A stretch of DNA of 56,329 nt from Collinsella sp. AF08-23 (GTDB lineage: Bacteria > Actinomycetota > Coriobacteriia > Coriobacteriales > Coriobacteriaceae): contig NZ_QUHV01000015.1 in the NCBI RefSeq assembly GCF_003479805.1, positions 1-56,329 on the forward strand. The letters run 5' to 3'. The notes beneath the pieces were generated by a model. That model was not told where the DNA came from, searched no databases, and saw only the letters and a list, made by a program, of their open reading frames with translations. How positions within the stretch are numbered: the first letter of the stretch is position 1; each line of letters begins with the position of its first letter. Positions 24,119 to 33,255 of this stretch are shown here, one piece after another. The translations under genes were made by a program, and so were the position numbers.

Positions 24119-26104
24119 CTAGTACAGCTTGGCGCCGGCGGGGATGCTGTCATCCACGATCAGCACGTTGAGGCGCTCGGGGGTCTCGTCGCCCTCTACC
24201 TCGGCATGGACAGCGGAGATGATCATGCCGCAGCTCGGGATGCCCATCATCTTGCGCGGGGGCAGGTTGGTGATGGCGATGAGCGTCTTGCCGATCAGGT
24301 CCTCCGGCTCGTAGTAGTCGTGGATGCCGGACAGGATAGTGCGGTCGGTGCCGGTACCGTCGTCCAGGGTGAAGTTCAGCAGCTTCTTGGACTTGGGCAC
24401 GGCGACGCAGTCCTTGACCTTCACGGCGCGGAAGTCGCTCTTGGCGAAGGTGTCGAAGTCGACGAAGTCCTCGAACAGCGGCTCGACGACCACCTTGGAG
24501 TAGTCGACCGTGGGCTTCATGGGTGTGAGGAACGGACTCGCGGCGCCCGCGGCCTCGGCCATCTGGGCGGCCTTGGCGGCAGCGGCGCCGGACTTGGAGC
24601 CCTTCTCGGGCTTCATGTGCGGGAACAGCAGGACGTCGCGGATGGACGTGGAGTTGGTAAGCAGCATGACCACGCGGTCGATGCCGATGCCGATGCCGCC
24701 CGCCGGGGGCATACCGTACTCGAGGGCGCGCACGTAATCCTCGTCGTACTCCATGGCCTCATCGTCGCCTCCGGCCTTCTCCTCCATCTGCGCGGCGAAG
24801 CGCTCGGCCTGATCGACCGGGTCGTTGAGCTCGGAGAACGCGTTGGCGTACTCGTGCGCGGCGATGAACAGCTCGAAGCGGTGCGTGAGACGCGGGTCGT
24901 CCTCGTGGCGCTTGGCCAGCGGGGACACCTCGACCGGGTAATCCACGACGAAGGTCGGGTTGATGAGGATGGCCTCGCCCAGCTCGTCGAAGAGCTCGGC
25001 GATGAGCTTACCGGCGGTCCACTCGGGCTTGTACTCGATGTCGTGCTCGTCGCAGGCGGCACGGAGCTCCTCGACGGGAGTGTCGATGGTGACCTCGCGG
25101 CCGAGGACCTCGGACACGACGTCGGTCATGGGGCGAGACGGCCACGGGGAGAACAAATCGATGGCCTGGCCCTGGTAGTCGATCATGCCCTCGAGGCCGA
25201 TGGCGCGCGCGGCGGCCTTGATGACGCCCTCGGCGAGCTCCTTCATGCCCTCGAGATCGGAGTAGGCGCGGTAGGCCTCCATGGTGGTGAACTCAGGGTT
25301 GTGGGTGAGGTCCATGCCCTCGTTGCGGAAGATGCGGCCGATCTCGAACACGCGCTCGTAGCCGCCCACGAGCAGGCGCTTGAGGTGCAGCTCGGTGGCA
25401 ATACGCAGGTAGTTCTCCTGGTTGAGCGCGTTGAAGTGCGTGATGAACGGCTTGGCGGTGGCGCCGCCTTGGATGGACTGCAGGATGGGGGTCTCGACCT
25501 CCATGTAGCCGTTGTCCTCCATGTAGCGACGGAACGCGGAGACGATGGCGGAGCGCTTGCGGAAGGTCTCGCGCACACCCTCGTTCACGATGAGGTCGAC
25601 ATAACGCTGGCGATACCTGGTTTCCTTGTCGGAGAGACCGTGGAACTTCTCGGGCAGCGGACGCACGGCCTTGGAGAGCAGCTGCGCCGTGCGCGGGGCG
25701 ACGGAGAGCTCGCCGCGCTTGGTGCGGGTCACCTGGCCGGTCGCCTGGACGATATCGCCGAGGTCGAGCTCCTTCAGCACCTCCCAGGACTCCTCCTCCA
25801 CATCGTTCACGCGGCAGAAAAGCTGGATATCGGCGGAGGGGTCGCGCACGACGATGAACATGATCTTGCCCTGGCCGCGCTTGGCGACCACGCGGCCGCC
25901 AATGGTGACGACCTCGGGAGCAAACTCCTCATTGGCAAGCCCCTCGTAGCGCTCGAGCAAATCGGCCGCGTGGTCGGTCACGCTGGAGTGCTCGGGATAG
26001 GGGTTCTTGCCGGCGGCGTACAGGGCGGCGCGGTCGGCGAGACGGCGGGCTCGCTCGTCATTCAGCGTGTTGACGGCCTCGGTGGCAACGAGGTTCTCGG
26101 CCAT
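24119..26104 (-). CDS. lysS: Lysyl-tRNA synthetase with C-terminal tRNA-binding (EMAPII/Trbp111) domain
   Basis: 661 aa, against about 500 for bacterial LysRS. The start is MAENLVATEAVNTLND behind GAGAGGAG. Residues about 60-170 are the OB anticodon domain, followed by the class II core with THNPEFTTMEAYRAYSD (motif 2) and MPPAGGIGIGIDR (465-477, motif 3). From about 528 an extra OB-fold is fused: FDTFAKSDFRAVKVKDC, GTDRTILSGIHDYYEPE and NLPPRKMMGIPSCGMI, the Trbp111/EMAPII type normally found on MetRS. It charges tRNA-Lys; the extra domain should raise tRNA affinity. Repeats follow the stop. Confidence 0.97.
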   Translation of the reverse strand: MAENLVATEAVNTLNDERARRLADRAALYAAGKNPYPEHSSVTDHAADLLERYEGLANEEFAPEVVTIGGRVVAKRGQGKIMFIVVRDPSADIQLFCRVNDVEEESWEVLKELDLGDIVQATGQVTRTKRGELSVAPRTAQLLSKAVRPLPEKFHGLSDKETRYRQRYVDLIVNEGVRETFRKRSAIVSAFRRYMEDNGYMEVETPILQSIQGGATAKPFITHFNALNQENYLRIATELHLKRLLVGGYERVFEIGRIFRNEGMDLTHNPEFTTMEAYRAYSDLEGMKELAEGVIKAAARAIGLEGMIDYQGQAIDLFSPWPSRPMTDVVSEVLGREVTIDTPVEELRAACDEHDIEYKPEWTAGKLIAELFDELGEAILINPTFVVDYPVEVSPLAKRHEDDPRLTHRFELFIAAHEYANAFSELNDPVDQAERFAAQMEEKAGGDDEAMEYDEDYVRALEYGMPPAGGIGIGIDRVVMLLTNSTSIRDVLLFPHMKPEKGSKSGAAAAKAAQMAEAAGAASPFLTPMKPTVDYSKVVVEPLFEDFVDFDTFAKSDFRAVKVKDCVAVPKSKKLLNFTLDDGTGTDRTILSGIHDYYEPEDLIGKTLIAITNLPPRKMMGIPSCGMIISAVHAEVEGDETPERLNVLIVDDSIPAGAKLY

Positions 26105-26199
26105 GCGAACAGCTCCTCTCATACGACGGAATCGGGTCCGTCGGACAGTGATGGTCAACGGGAGACGCGGACATCGTCCCCGCCATAAGCAACGTAAAC

Positions 26200-26233
26200 G
26201 AAAACCGCCCCCCAGCGCCATGAGGCGCCAGGG
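26200..26233 (-). terminator. Terminator after greA
   Basis: On the minus strand CCCTGGCGCC pairs with GGCGCTGGGG (two G-U pairs, loop TCAT), followed by GGCGGTTTTCGTTT. It separates greA from lysS. A second inverted repeat, GCGCTAGGGTTC/GAACCCTAGCGC, spans 26247-26288 over the greA stop. Confidence 0.7.
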
Positions 26234-26279
26234 AGCGGAACGAGCGCTAGGGTTCTACCGGAAATACGGAGCGCGAACC

Positions 26280-26750
26280 CTAGCGCGTGATCTTGGCGAT
26301 GGTGAAAACGCGCTTCTTGCCAGATGCAAGCACGACCTCAACGCTCTCGCCCTCGGCATGACCGATGATGGCACGGCCGACCGGAGACTCGTTGGAAATC
26401 TTGTGCTCAAGCACGTTGGTCTCGGTGGTACCGACGATGGTGAAGTCGGAGACCTCGCCGTCGCCGTCAATCAGCGTCACGATGCTGCCAATGGAGACGA
26501 TCGCATTGGAGCCGGCGACGGCGTCCTGAGCGTTGGCGAGTGTGGCGCGAATCTCGGCGATACGGGCGGCGTTGCGGGCCTGGTCTTCCTTGGCCGCATC
26601 GTACTCGGCATTCTCGGAAAGGTCGCCGAACGCACGGGCCTCTTTGATGTGCTCGACGATCTCCTTGGCCTTCTCACCCTCGAGATAGGCGAGCTCCTCT
26701 TCGAGCTTCTTGCGGCCTTCGGCGGTCAGTACGATCTGGCTTGCATCCAT
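26280..26750 (-). CDS. greA: Transcription elongation factor GreA
   Basis: 156 aa. The start is MDASQIVLTAEGRKKLEEEL; the extra upstream codons have no site. The coiled-coil carries the acidic tip FGDLSENAEYDAAKEDQA that enters the polymerase secondary channel. The C-terminal FKBP-like domain has SPVGRAIIGHAEGESVEV. It rescues backtracked RNA polymerase by stimulating cleavage of the transcript. lysS follows on the same strand. Confidence 0.97.
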   Translation of the reverse strand: MDASQIVLTAEGRKKLEEELAYLEGEKAKEIVEHIKEARAFGDLSENAEYDAAKEDQARNAARIAEIRATLANAQDAVAGSNAIVSIGSIVTLIDGDGEVSDFTIVGTTETNVLEHKISNESPVGRAIIGHAEGESVEVVLASGKKRVFTIAKITR

Positions 26751-26791
26751 GCGTCGAACTCCTCTTCTTATTGTGCAGAATAACAGCAAAG

Positions 26792-26824
26792 CGACCGGTG
26801 AACCCAAAGCGGGTCAACCGGCCG
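26792..26824 (-). terminator. Hairpin after tatA, probable terminator
   Basis: An imperfect inverted repeat around GAACCCAAAGCGGGTC with outer CCGG arms. On the minus strand the run after the stem is not a clean T-tract. It lies between the tatA stop and the greA start. Confidence 0.4.
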
Positions 26825-26847
26825 CGATCAACCCTTTTGCGAGCGGG

Positions 26848-27099
26848 TTACTCGGCGTCCTTGGCAGCGGCTTCCTTCTTGGCCTTGGCCTCGGCGAGCT
26901 GAGCCTCGAGCTGGGCGACCTCGTCGTCCTCCTCGACGACTTCGGCGTCCTCGGTGGTGGACTCCTCGCCAGACATGCCCTCACGGATGTTCTTGACGGT
27001 CTTGCCCAGGGACTTGCCGAGTTTAGGCAGGTTCTTGGGACCGAAGATCAGCAGGGCGACGATCAGGATGACAACCCACTCAAAACCTTTAGGGAACAT
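26848..27099 (-). CDS. tatA: Sec-independent translocase protein TatA
   Basis: 83 aa. Short N-terminal membrane helix WVVILIVALLIF, the hinge FGPKNLPKLGKSLGKTV and an amphipathic helix are the TatA/E hallmarks. The tail is acidic, then rich in Ala, Glu and Lys. No tatC or tatB lies nearby, so it relies on a TatC gene elsewhere. GGAGG precedes the ATG. Confidence 0.92.
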   Translation of the reverse strand: MFPKGFEWVVILIVALLIFGPKNLPKLGKSLGKTVKNIREGMSGEESTTEDAEVVEEDDEVAQLEAQLAEAKAKKEAAAKDAE

Positions 27100-27356
27100 A
27101 CATTTCCTCCCAGAAACTTTCCGTTTGGCGTGAACGGCGAAACACCGTGCGCGTTACAGCTCGAATGAGTATAACCCGCCGCCATGGCTCTGCACAACAT
27201 CCGCCTATTTTACACGGGCGATCGAGGCCCTTCGTAAGGACTCGGTAAACGGCTTCTAGACAATCTATGGGGCCTTGCACGCTTCTTGCCATATGCCAGC
27301 ATTCGCAGAGCCCCTTACGCAACAGGGCCGCCCGAAGGCGACCCTGTAAAAATCGA

Positions 27357-27433
27357 TGGTCGGGTTGACTGGATTTGAACCAGCGACCCCCGCGTCCCGA
27401 ACGCGGTGCTCTACCAAGCTGAGCCACAACCCG
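27357..27433 (-). tRNA. tRNA-Pro (CGG anticodon)
   Basis: 77 nt with encoded CCA. Acceptor CGGGTTG/CAACCCG, anticodon stem CCGCG/CGCGG, loop TTCGGGA. It lies 36 nt after the ispE stop on the same strand. Unlike the Thr, Val and Glu tRNAs it has no duplicated 3' end or associated element. Confidence 0.95.
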
Positions 27434-27469
27434 AAGCTTCGCTATAGTATCAAAGCCTCGGATGAAAAT

Positions 27470-28453
27470 CTAGCCCACGGCGATAATTGGTCCAGTTTTT
27501 TCCATCTTCGCAGCTTGCGCCCACCAACCATGCTCCTTCATGGCCGCGATGCCAATCTTTTCGGCCGCCATCTGCGTGTTGCACACGGCAAAGACGGTCG
27601 CGCCGGAACCGCAGACATCGACCGCGCGGACGTCGGGTTGCTCGCGCATCCAGTCCACGATCTCGCCGATCTGGGGGCACAGTTCGCGCGCGATCGGTGC
27701 AAGGTTGTTCGAGACATGCTCGAAGATGGCCTGTTCGTCGTGGGACCGCATCGCCTCGAGCATGGGCTCGAGCGGGCTGGCCGCAACGGGGGCCTCGTCG
27801 AATCGGCGGTATGCCTCGACCGTGGACACGCCACCCGTCATGGGTTTGACCAGAGCCACAGGAGTGCCGGTGAGCGGGCGGAACAACTCGCTCATGCGAT
27901 CTCCGCGTCCATCCAGGTGGGCGGGTGGCCCGTAGAGGAAGAACGGCACATCGGCGCCGATGGAACGAGCCACGGCATCGATGCGTTCATCACGCGGGTC
28001 AACACCCCAATAGCGGCAGATACCCATGATAGTCGCAGCGGCGTCGGTGGACGGACCACCGAGTCCTGCGCGGATGGGAATATGCTTGTCAATGAGGATG
28101 GCGAAGTTCGGTTCGCGATCGAACGCCTTGCCCATCGCGACGGCGGCCTTGTAGGCGGTGTTGCTCTCCTGCGGAAAATCGGCCTCGGGCACCGTCTTGA
28201 CCATGAGGCGATCGGACGGCGCGATGGCCAAGGTGTCCGTGAGGTCGAGCGTCGTCATGACCGTATCGACACGGTGGTAGCCGTCTTCGCCAGTGCCCTC
28301 ATGAACCCCCAAGTACAGATTGATCTTGGCGGGCGCGGTGATAAGCATGAACCGGCCCTGCGGGGCTATGGTGCCCTGCGCACGAGCGGTTGCGCGATAC
28401 GGGTCGAACGCCGGGTTGGGCACAGTGCCCGTCATTTGACCGGTCGCCGACAT
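27470..28453 (-). CDS. ispE: 4-diphosphocytidyl-2-C-methyl-D-erythritol kinase
   Basis: 327 aa. GHMP-kinase fold: substrate motif ITAPAKINLYLGV (38-50) and ATP loop IPIRAGLGGPSTDAAA (125-140). A late motif VCGSGATVFAV is also present. The annotated ATG is directly next to the veg stop (TAGATG) and has GAGGAG inside veg; the family proper begins at MLITAPAKIN (residue 36), so the N-terminal 35 residues may be extra. It phosphorylates CDP-ME in the MEP pathway. The veg-ispE linkage is known from Bacillota. Confidence 0.95.
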   Translation of the reverse strand: MSATGQMTGTVPNPAFDPYRATARAQGTIAPQGRFMLITAPAKINLYLGVHEGTGEDGYHRVDTVMTTLDLTDTLAIAPSDRLMVKTVPEADFPQESNTAYKAAVAMGKAFDREPNFAILIDKHIPIRAGLGGPSTDAAATIMGICRYWGVDPRDERIDAVARSIGADVPFFLYGPPAHLDGRGDRMSELFRPLTGTPVALVKPMTGGVSTVEAYRRFDEAPVAASPLEPMLEAMRSHDEQAIFEHVSNNLAPIARELCPQIGEIVDWMREQPDVRAVDVCGSGATVFAVCNTQMAAEKIGIAAMKEHGWWAQAAKMEKTGPIIAVG

Positions 28454-28750
28454 CTAGTGCTCCTCGAGCTGCGTGCCAAGCGGGGTGAAGATGTGCTCGC
28501 CGCTCTCGGGGTCGAACAGCTCGACCGTACCCGTGAGCACGTCGACGTACTGATACGACTGGCGGGACTTGCGACCACGACGCTCGTCGACCTCGATGAT
28601 GAACACGGCAGGGTGCACGCCCTTGATGACGCCCATGCGCTCGATAACGCGGGTTCGGCCCATGTTGGCCTTAACCTTCACACGGTCGCCGACCATTCCA
28701 GCAAGCGCATCCTGAATCTCCGCGACGTGGTTAACTTCCAGCTCTTCCAT
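28454..28750 (-). CDS. veg: Veg family protein
   Basis: 98 aa. Start MEELEVNHVAEIQDALAGMVG. An SH3-like fold containing GDRVKVKANMGRTRVIERMGVI and HPAVFIIEVDE is typical of Veg (DUF1021). In B. subtilis Veg stimulates biofilm matrix genes; the molecular role is unclear. It is directly followed by ispE, the stop and start codons being adjacent. An inverted repeat lies upstream (28865-28963). Confidence 0.9.
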   Translation of the reverse strand: MEELEVNHVAEIQDALAGMVGDRVKVKANMGRTRVIERMGVIKGVHPAVFIIEVDERRGRKSRQSYQYVDVLTGTVELFDPESGEHIFTPLGTQLEEH

Positions 28751-28864
28751 GCTATAGCCTCCGTTGGGGCGCAAAAGTACAGATTGCACCCAAAATATAC
28801 AAACGCTGGAAGTATAGCAGGGAGACGGCGTGTCCCTCAAGGTCACGCCGGCCATGGGCACAAC

Positions 28865-28963
28865 ATTGCCTATGGCACGGGGGAGATTGCCTATGACGTT
28901 CGTCCCTTTGGACTTGCGAAAAGGATGTTTTCCATAGGCAATCTCCCGGTGGGCATAGGCAAT
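28865..28963. repeat. 31-bp imperfect inverted repeat between dtd and veg
   Basis: Left arm 28865-28895 and right arm 28933-28963 are complementary at nearly all positions; each arm itself begins and ends with ATTGCCTATG or its complement. The 37-bp loop has no special feature. It fills most of the 258-bp gap. It may be a palindromic mobile element or a transcript-end structure for dtd or veg leader. Confidence 0.8.
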
Positions 28964-29008
28964 CCCGGCAATCGGTGTGCCGGGGTGGGTGTCGATTCGT
29001 CTTGCGAG

Positions 29009-29455
29009 TTACAGCTCGTCGGTGTCGAGGACGATGGTGAAGGGGCCGTCGTTGACGAGTTCCACCTGCATGTTGGCTCCAAAGCGGCCTGTCGCGACGT
29101 GCGGCACATCGGCTCGGGCGAGACTGACGAAGTACTCGTAGAGCTCCGTTGCTTGCGCCGGGGGCGCGGCCTCGGTGAAGGACGGGCGGCGGCCCTTTTT
29201 GCAGTTGGCGAACAGCGTGAACTGCGACACGACGAGAACCTCGCCCGCTACATCGTCGAGGGCGAGGTTGGTCTTGCCTTCCGCGTCATCGTTGATGCGC
29301 AGGGCAAAGATCTTGCCCCAGAGCTTCTCGGCAGTCTCACGCGTGTCGGCATGACCAACGCCGAGCAAGATGAGGTACCCGCGGCGTATGGACCCCACGA
29401 GCTCGCCGCCAATGCTCACACGGGCATGAGACACGCGCTGGACGACGGCGCGCAC
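29009..29455 (-). CDS. dtd: D-aminoacyl-tRNA deacylase
   Basis: 148 aa from a GTG start (VRAVVQRVSHARVSIGGE), 1 nt after the rdgB stop; longer ATG frames run inside rdgB and are not Dtd-like. Family motifs VSQFTLFANCKKGRRPSF (catalytic SQFTL) and the cross-subunit Gly-Pro in NDGPFTIVLDTDEL are intact. It removes D-amino acids from tRNA. It is last in rph-rdgB-dtd. Confidence 0.95.
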   Translation of the reverse strand: MRAVVQRVSHARVSIGGELVGSIRRGYLILLGVGHADTRETAEKLWGKIFALRINDDAEGKTNLALDDVAGEVLVVSQFTLFANCKKGRRPSFTEAAPPAQATELYEYFVSLARADVPHVATGRFGANMQVELVNDGPFTIVLDTDEL

Positions 29456-29456
29456 G

Positions 29457-30122
29457 TCAGCGGCCCTCCGCCGCGGCGTCGCCCGCCGAGCCGACGAGCT
29501 GGCGCGAGAGGTCCTGCAACGCGTGGAACCTATGGCTGATGGCGTTCTTCTCCTCTGGCATGAGCTCGGCCATGGTCTTGCCGGGCGTGTCGTCCGGCAG
29601 GAACAGCGGGTCGTAGCCGAAGCCGTGGTCACCGCGGCCCTCATGGCCGATAGTACCCTCGCAGGCTCCCGTGCCGGTGAGGACGGCACCCGAGGGCTCG
29701 ATGAGGGCGATGACGCTCATGAACCGTGCGGTGCGCTCCACATCCGGCGTATCACCGAGATTCCTCAGGAGCTTGGCATTGTTCGCGGCATCGTCACCGT
29801 GAACGCCGGCATAGCGGGCGGAATAGACGCCAGGTTCTCCGTCGAGCGCATCGACCACGAGGCCGGAGTCGTCGGCGATAGCGGCGAGCCCCGTCGCCGC
29901 GACGGCGGCCTCGGCCTTGATGATGGCGTTCTCCACGAAGGTCGTCCCGTTCTCCTCCGGGTCCTCGAAGTCCCCGAGTTGTCCCAGGGCGACGAAGCGG
30001 ACCTCGGGCAGGACCGCGCCCAGAATCGCCTCGATCTCCGTGAGCTTGTGGGCGTTGCCCGTCGCCACCACGATGGTGCGCTCGGAGTCGAGGGTATCGA
30101 TGTCGATCTTATCCAGCGCCAT
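29457..30122 (-). CDS. rdgB: XTP/dITP diphosphatase (RdgB/HAM1)
   Basis: 221 aa. Starts MALDKIDIDTLDSERTIVVATG; the family fold begins with ATGNAHKLTEIEAIL. Active-site Asp pair ADDSGLVVDALDG, then YSARYAG and the base-binding GFGYDPLFL. A ~35-residue N- and C-terminal excess is minor. It removes hypoxanthine and xanthine nucleotides from the pool. dtd follows after 1 nt. Confidence 0.96.
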   Translation of the reverse strand: MALDKIDIDTLDSERTIVVATGNAHKLTEIEAILGAVLPEVRFVALGQLGDFEDPEENGTTFVENAIIKAEAAVAATGLAAIADDSGLVVDALDGEPGVYSARYAGVHGDDAANNAKLLRNLGDTPDVERTARFMSVIALIEPSGAVLTGTGACEGTIGHEGRGDHGFGYDPLFLPDDTPGKTMAELMPEEKNAISHRFHALQDLSRQLVGSAGDAAAEGR

Positions 30123-30216
30123 GTGCGCCTCCTGTCCTCTCATGTGCTCTGTCGATTTACGTGCGCCCGGACGGGCGTCTGATGGGTCGAGTGGGAACCT
30201 GGGCGCCCCGCATTCC

Positions 30217-30951
30217 TCAGTCGCGGAAGGCCGTCACGTCGTTCTGCAGGTCGATGAGCTCCCGTATGCCGAGCTCCCCGAGGTCGATCAGCCGGTTGAG
30301 GCGCGCGCGGTCGAAAGGCGTCTGCTCTCCGGTGCCCTGGATCTCGATGATCTGACCGGAATCCGTGGCGACGAGGTTCATGTCGATCTCGGCATGGCTG
30401 TCCTCGGAATAATCGAGGTCGAGCAGCTCGCAGCCGTCCACGAGGCCCATGGAAACGGCGGCGACCTGGCCGGTGAGGGGTAGACGGGAGATCTTCCCCG
30501 CCTCCACCCAGGCCATGAGCGCGTCGTGGAGCGCGACCCAGGCGCCGGTGACGCTGGCCGTGCGCGTACCGCCATCGGCCTGAATAACGTCGCAGTCCAC
30601 GGTGACGGTGCACTCCCCGAGGGCCTTCATGTTCACCACGGTGCGCAGGCTGCGGCCGATCAGGCGCTCGATCTCCATGGAGCGGCCCTTGCGGCTATTC
30701 GTCTCGCGACGAGTACGACGATTGGTGGACGCGGGAAGCATGGCGTACTCCGCAGTGACCCAACCCTGGCGGCTCGCCTTGCGCCAGCCGGGCACGCCCT
30801 CCTCGATCGTGGCGGCGCATAGCACCTTCGTATCGCCGAATTCAACCAGGCAGGAGCCCAGTGCGTTCTTCATGACGTCGCGGGTGAGATTGACGGGGCG
30901 CATCTCGTTTGCTGCGCGGCCGTATGAGCGGTCGATGAGCATGCGGTCCAT
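30217..30951 (-). CDS. rph: Ribonuclease PH
   Basis: 244 aa. The start is [20 protein letters not shown] with AAAGGAA upstream. Phosphorolytic RNase signatures: [63 protein letters not shown] (within it [12 protein letters not shown]) and [11 protein letters not shown]. It trims tRNA 3' ends. The pairing with rdgB is conserved in many bacteria. Confidence 0.97.
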   Translation of the reverse strand: MDRMLIDRSYGRAANEMRPVNLTRDVMKNALGSCLVEFGDTKVLCAATIEEGVPGWRKASRQGWVTAEYAMLPASTNRRTRRETNSRKGRSMEIERLIGRSLRTVVNMKALGECTVTVDCDVIQADGGTRTASVTGAWVALHDALMAWVEAGKISRLPLTGQVAAVSMGLVDGCELLDLDYSEDSHAEIDMNLVATDSGQIIEIQGTGEQTPFDRARLNRLIDLGELGIRELIDLQNDVTAFRD

Positions 30952-31123
30952 GGATTTCGTTCCTTTCGATCTGAGCGCGCATGGCGCGACACGTACCTGT
31001 GAGTCGTATATGGGTTGGGGTCTCACCAAACGCGGGCAGCCGACTTCAGGCTGACGGGCGAACGGCACTCAACGTTCGCGGCCCGCCTCGGTCTTGCCCA
31101 CGGGGCGGTCCCCGCAGCGGTCC

Positions 31124-32002
31124 CTACAGCCCGCGAAGCTCGTCGAGTGCGATATGCTCGATGCTCCTGAGCGGTTGACCGAAGATGAAGCTGCCGGCCG
31201 CGGCAAACTCGGCAATGTTGTCGGACGTGGTGGCAAAGCGATGCTCGGGACGGACGGGCTCCGGCGCCAGCTGGTCGCGGCGACGCAAGATGTCCTCGAG
31301 CTCACGCGTGGTCTCCTCCGCAGAGGACACAACGCGCACGCCCGGGCCGAGCGCATGACGAATGGGTCCTGCAAGCAGCGGGAAATGCGTGCAGCCCAAG
31401 ACCACGGTATCCACCTTGGCCCCGCCATCGACAATCGGCGCCAACGTGCGCTCCACTTCCACGCGGTTCTCCGGCGTGTCGAAGATGTCGCCGTCTTGGA
31501 GCCAGCGCTCCTGCAGGTGGGCCCCGGTGGCAAGCTCACGCTCGACCATCTCGACGAAGCTGGGAGCGGGGCAGCCATACACGTCGACGCCCGCGTCCAA
31601 GTCCTGAATGGCGCGCGTATAGGCACCGGTACGCACGGTGAGCGGCGTGGCGAGCACGCCGACCTTGCGGGTGCGGGTCGAATTGATGGCGGCGCGCGCT
31701 CCGGGCGCGATCACGCCGATCACGGGTACGGGCAGGATCTGCTGTGCGATGCGCAGACCCGCCGCCGTCGCGGTGTTGCAGGCGATCACCATGATCTTGA
31801 TGTCGCGCTCGGCCAGCCAGCGCCCCGCCTGGAGGACGAACGAGCGGACCTCCTCCTCGGAACGCACGCCATACGGGCAGCGCTTGGTGTCACCCACGTA
31901 ATAGATCGATTCATGCGGCAGCGCCTCGGCGATGCAACGTGCCACCGTGAGCCCACCCAAACCGGAATCGAATACACCGATCGGTCGTTCGCTATCGAGC
32001 AT
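31124..32002 (-). CDS. murI: Glutamate racemase
   Basis: 292 aa. The ATG at 32002 has GGGGAGAG at good distance; a TTG one codon earlier is less likely. Catalytic Cys pair: VIACNTATA and VLGCTHFPLL, plus GVFDSGLGGLTVAR and YVGDTKRCPYG. It supplies D-glutamate for peptidoglycan. Upstream of rph and likely in one unit with it (172 nt gap). Confidence 0.96.
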   Translation of the reverse strand: MLDSERPIGVFDSGLGGLTVARCIAEALPHESIYYVGDTKRCPYGVRSEEEVRSFVLQAGRWLAERDIKIMVIACNTATAAGLRIAQQILPVPVIGVIAPGARAAINSTRTRKVGVLATPLTVRTGAYTRAIQDLDAGVDVYGCPAPSFVEMVERELATGAHLQERWLQDGDIFDTPENRVEVERTLAPIVDGGAKVDTVVLGCTHFPLLAGPIRHALGPGVRVVSSAEETTRELEDILRRRDQLAPEPVRPEHRFATTSDNIAEFAAAGSFIFGQPLRSIEHIALDELRGL

Positions 32003-32094
32003 CAAACGCTCTCCCCTCTTGCCGTGCCCACCGTGCGGAGCGGCACCGTGTGATATTTCGCCTGCGCGATACGGGGCAATCCCGCGTGGTCTTT

Positions 32095-33018
32095 CTACGC
32101 CTTAGCCGCCAGCAGGGCGTTCGCCATCGCGATCCAACCCTCGACGACTTTGCCGCGCGTGATGTAGACGTTGTCGTTCTCCTCGATGAGCGCGGGCGCA
32201 GCCGGGTCCTTGAGCGCATTTTCCACGCACACGAAGGTCCCCACGTAGGGGGCGGCGAGGAAGTCGGACTCGGAATCGCCGATGGCGAGGGTCTCGGAGC
32301 GGTCGATGCCGCACAGCTCGCAAAAGCGCTCGATGCCGCGGCCCTTGTTGAGGCCGGCGGGCATGATGTTGAAGGCGCGACCGGGACCGTCCTCGCCGAG
32401 GTCGAGGGTGGTGGGCTTGGACACGTGGGTGAGATAGCCGTTGTTGCCCCACACGAGACCGAGCCCGGCGACGTCGATCATCGCCTGTGCCTGATCGTCC
32501 GGCACCTCGCCGCGCATGCCGACGGTGACCTCGCGGTACTTGATGCCGTTGGCCATGTCGTTGTGGTACTCGATGCGCCCCGGCCAGCGATCGATGATGC
32601 CCTGGCACACGCCTGCCCGCTCGATGACCTGATGCGGTGTGAGGCCGCAATCGGGGTCGTAGGGCATGTCGCCGGTAAAGTACTCCCACCGGTTCGCCTT
32701 CAAGTCGAGCATGAGCAGGCCGCCCATCTCGCCGATGTAAGAGTTGAAACCGAGGATGCGGGAGTCCTCGTGCATCATCACGCGGGCACGGCCGGAACAC
32801 GGGATGATCTCGATACCGGCGCGCTTGAGGGCGACGATGGCCTCGACGAGTGTGGTTGACGGGTTGCCGTCGTTGTCCGAGAGGGCGCAGGAGCCAGGCG
32901 CCAGCATAGTGGCGTCGAGGTCGGTGAAGACGTATTTCACGCGGGCGAGCTTGTCGTGCAGCCCACCCGTGGGTTCGCACGGCAGGACGGGATAGTTCGA
33001 GAGGTCGAAGTCGCTCAT
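32095..33018 (-). CDS. HAD-superfamily hydrolase, Cof-like
   Basis: 307 aa. HAD motif I is VFTDLDATML (Asp nucleophile and Asp acid; Ala replaces the more usual Gly), motif II IIPCSGRAR, motif III Lys in GLNKGRGIERF and motif IV AIGDSESDFLAAPYVG. A C2-type cap lies between. Such proteins dephosphorylate sugar or cofactor phosphates; the substrate cannot be told from sequence. Not obviously in an operon: 92 nt separate it from murI. Confidence 0.88.
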   Translation of the reverse strand: MSDFDLSNYPVLPCEPTGGLHDKLARVKYVFTDLDATMLAPGSCALSDNDGNPSTTLVEAIVALKRAGIEIIPCSGRARVMMHEDSRILGFNSYIGEMGGLLMLDLKANRWEYFTGDMPYDPDCGLTPHQVIERAGVCQGIIDRWPGRIEYHNDMANGIKYREVTVGMRGEVPDDQAQAMIDVAGLGLVWGNNGYLTHVSKPTTLDLGEDGPGRAFNIMPAGLNKGRGIERFCELCGIDRSETLAIGDSESDFLAAPYVGTFVCVENALKDPAAPALIEENDNVYITRGKVVEGWIAMANALLAAKA

Positions 33019-33060
33019 GGCAGCCTTTCTCGCGATGCAGGTTCGTCCTCACCATCATAA

Positions 33061-33124
33061 ACAAAAATGCGAGGGCACTCTCTGCCCCCGCGTTCAAAAA
33101 CATGGGTGGGCGATGAGGGATTCG
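33061..33124. repeat. Duplicated tRNA-Val 3' end with terminator (truncated tRNA copy)
   Basis: Diverged copy of 33251-33313. It holds a terminator stem (GCGAGGGCA...TGCCCCCGC, 33069-33093) and the tRNA-Val end from acceptor to T-loop (GGGCGATGAGGGATTCG, ending 33124). The 5' half of the tRNA is missing. Confidence 0.8.
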
Positions 33125-33240
33125 CCGGGCGGCTGGCGCCGCCCTCCTCCCGCCGCGGCGCTCGCGCGCCTTGCGGGCTGCGCTGGAAAACGGCTCGCGC
33201 CGTTTCCTCAGCTCCGCACCCCGAACGGGGTTCGAATCCG
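33125..33240. repeat. tRNA-associated structured element, Val copy
   Basis: GC-rich 116-bp element. Minus-strand hairpins: GGGCGGC-GCCA-GCCGCCC, AAACGGC-GCGA-GCCGTTT (a GNRA-type loop) and CCCCGTTCGGGG. It ends in an inverted T-arm GGGGTTCGAATCC equal to that of the adjacent tRNA-Val. Close relative of 7841-7952. Confidence 0.8.
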
Positions 33241-33255
33241 CGCAATTCAAACAAA

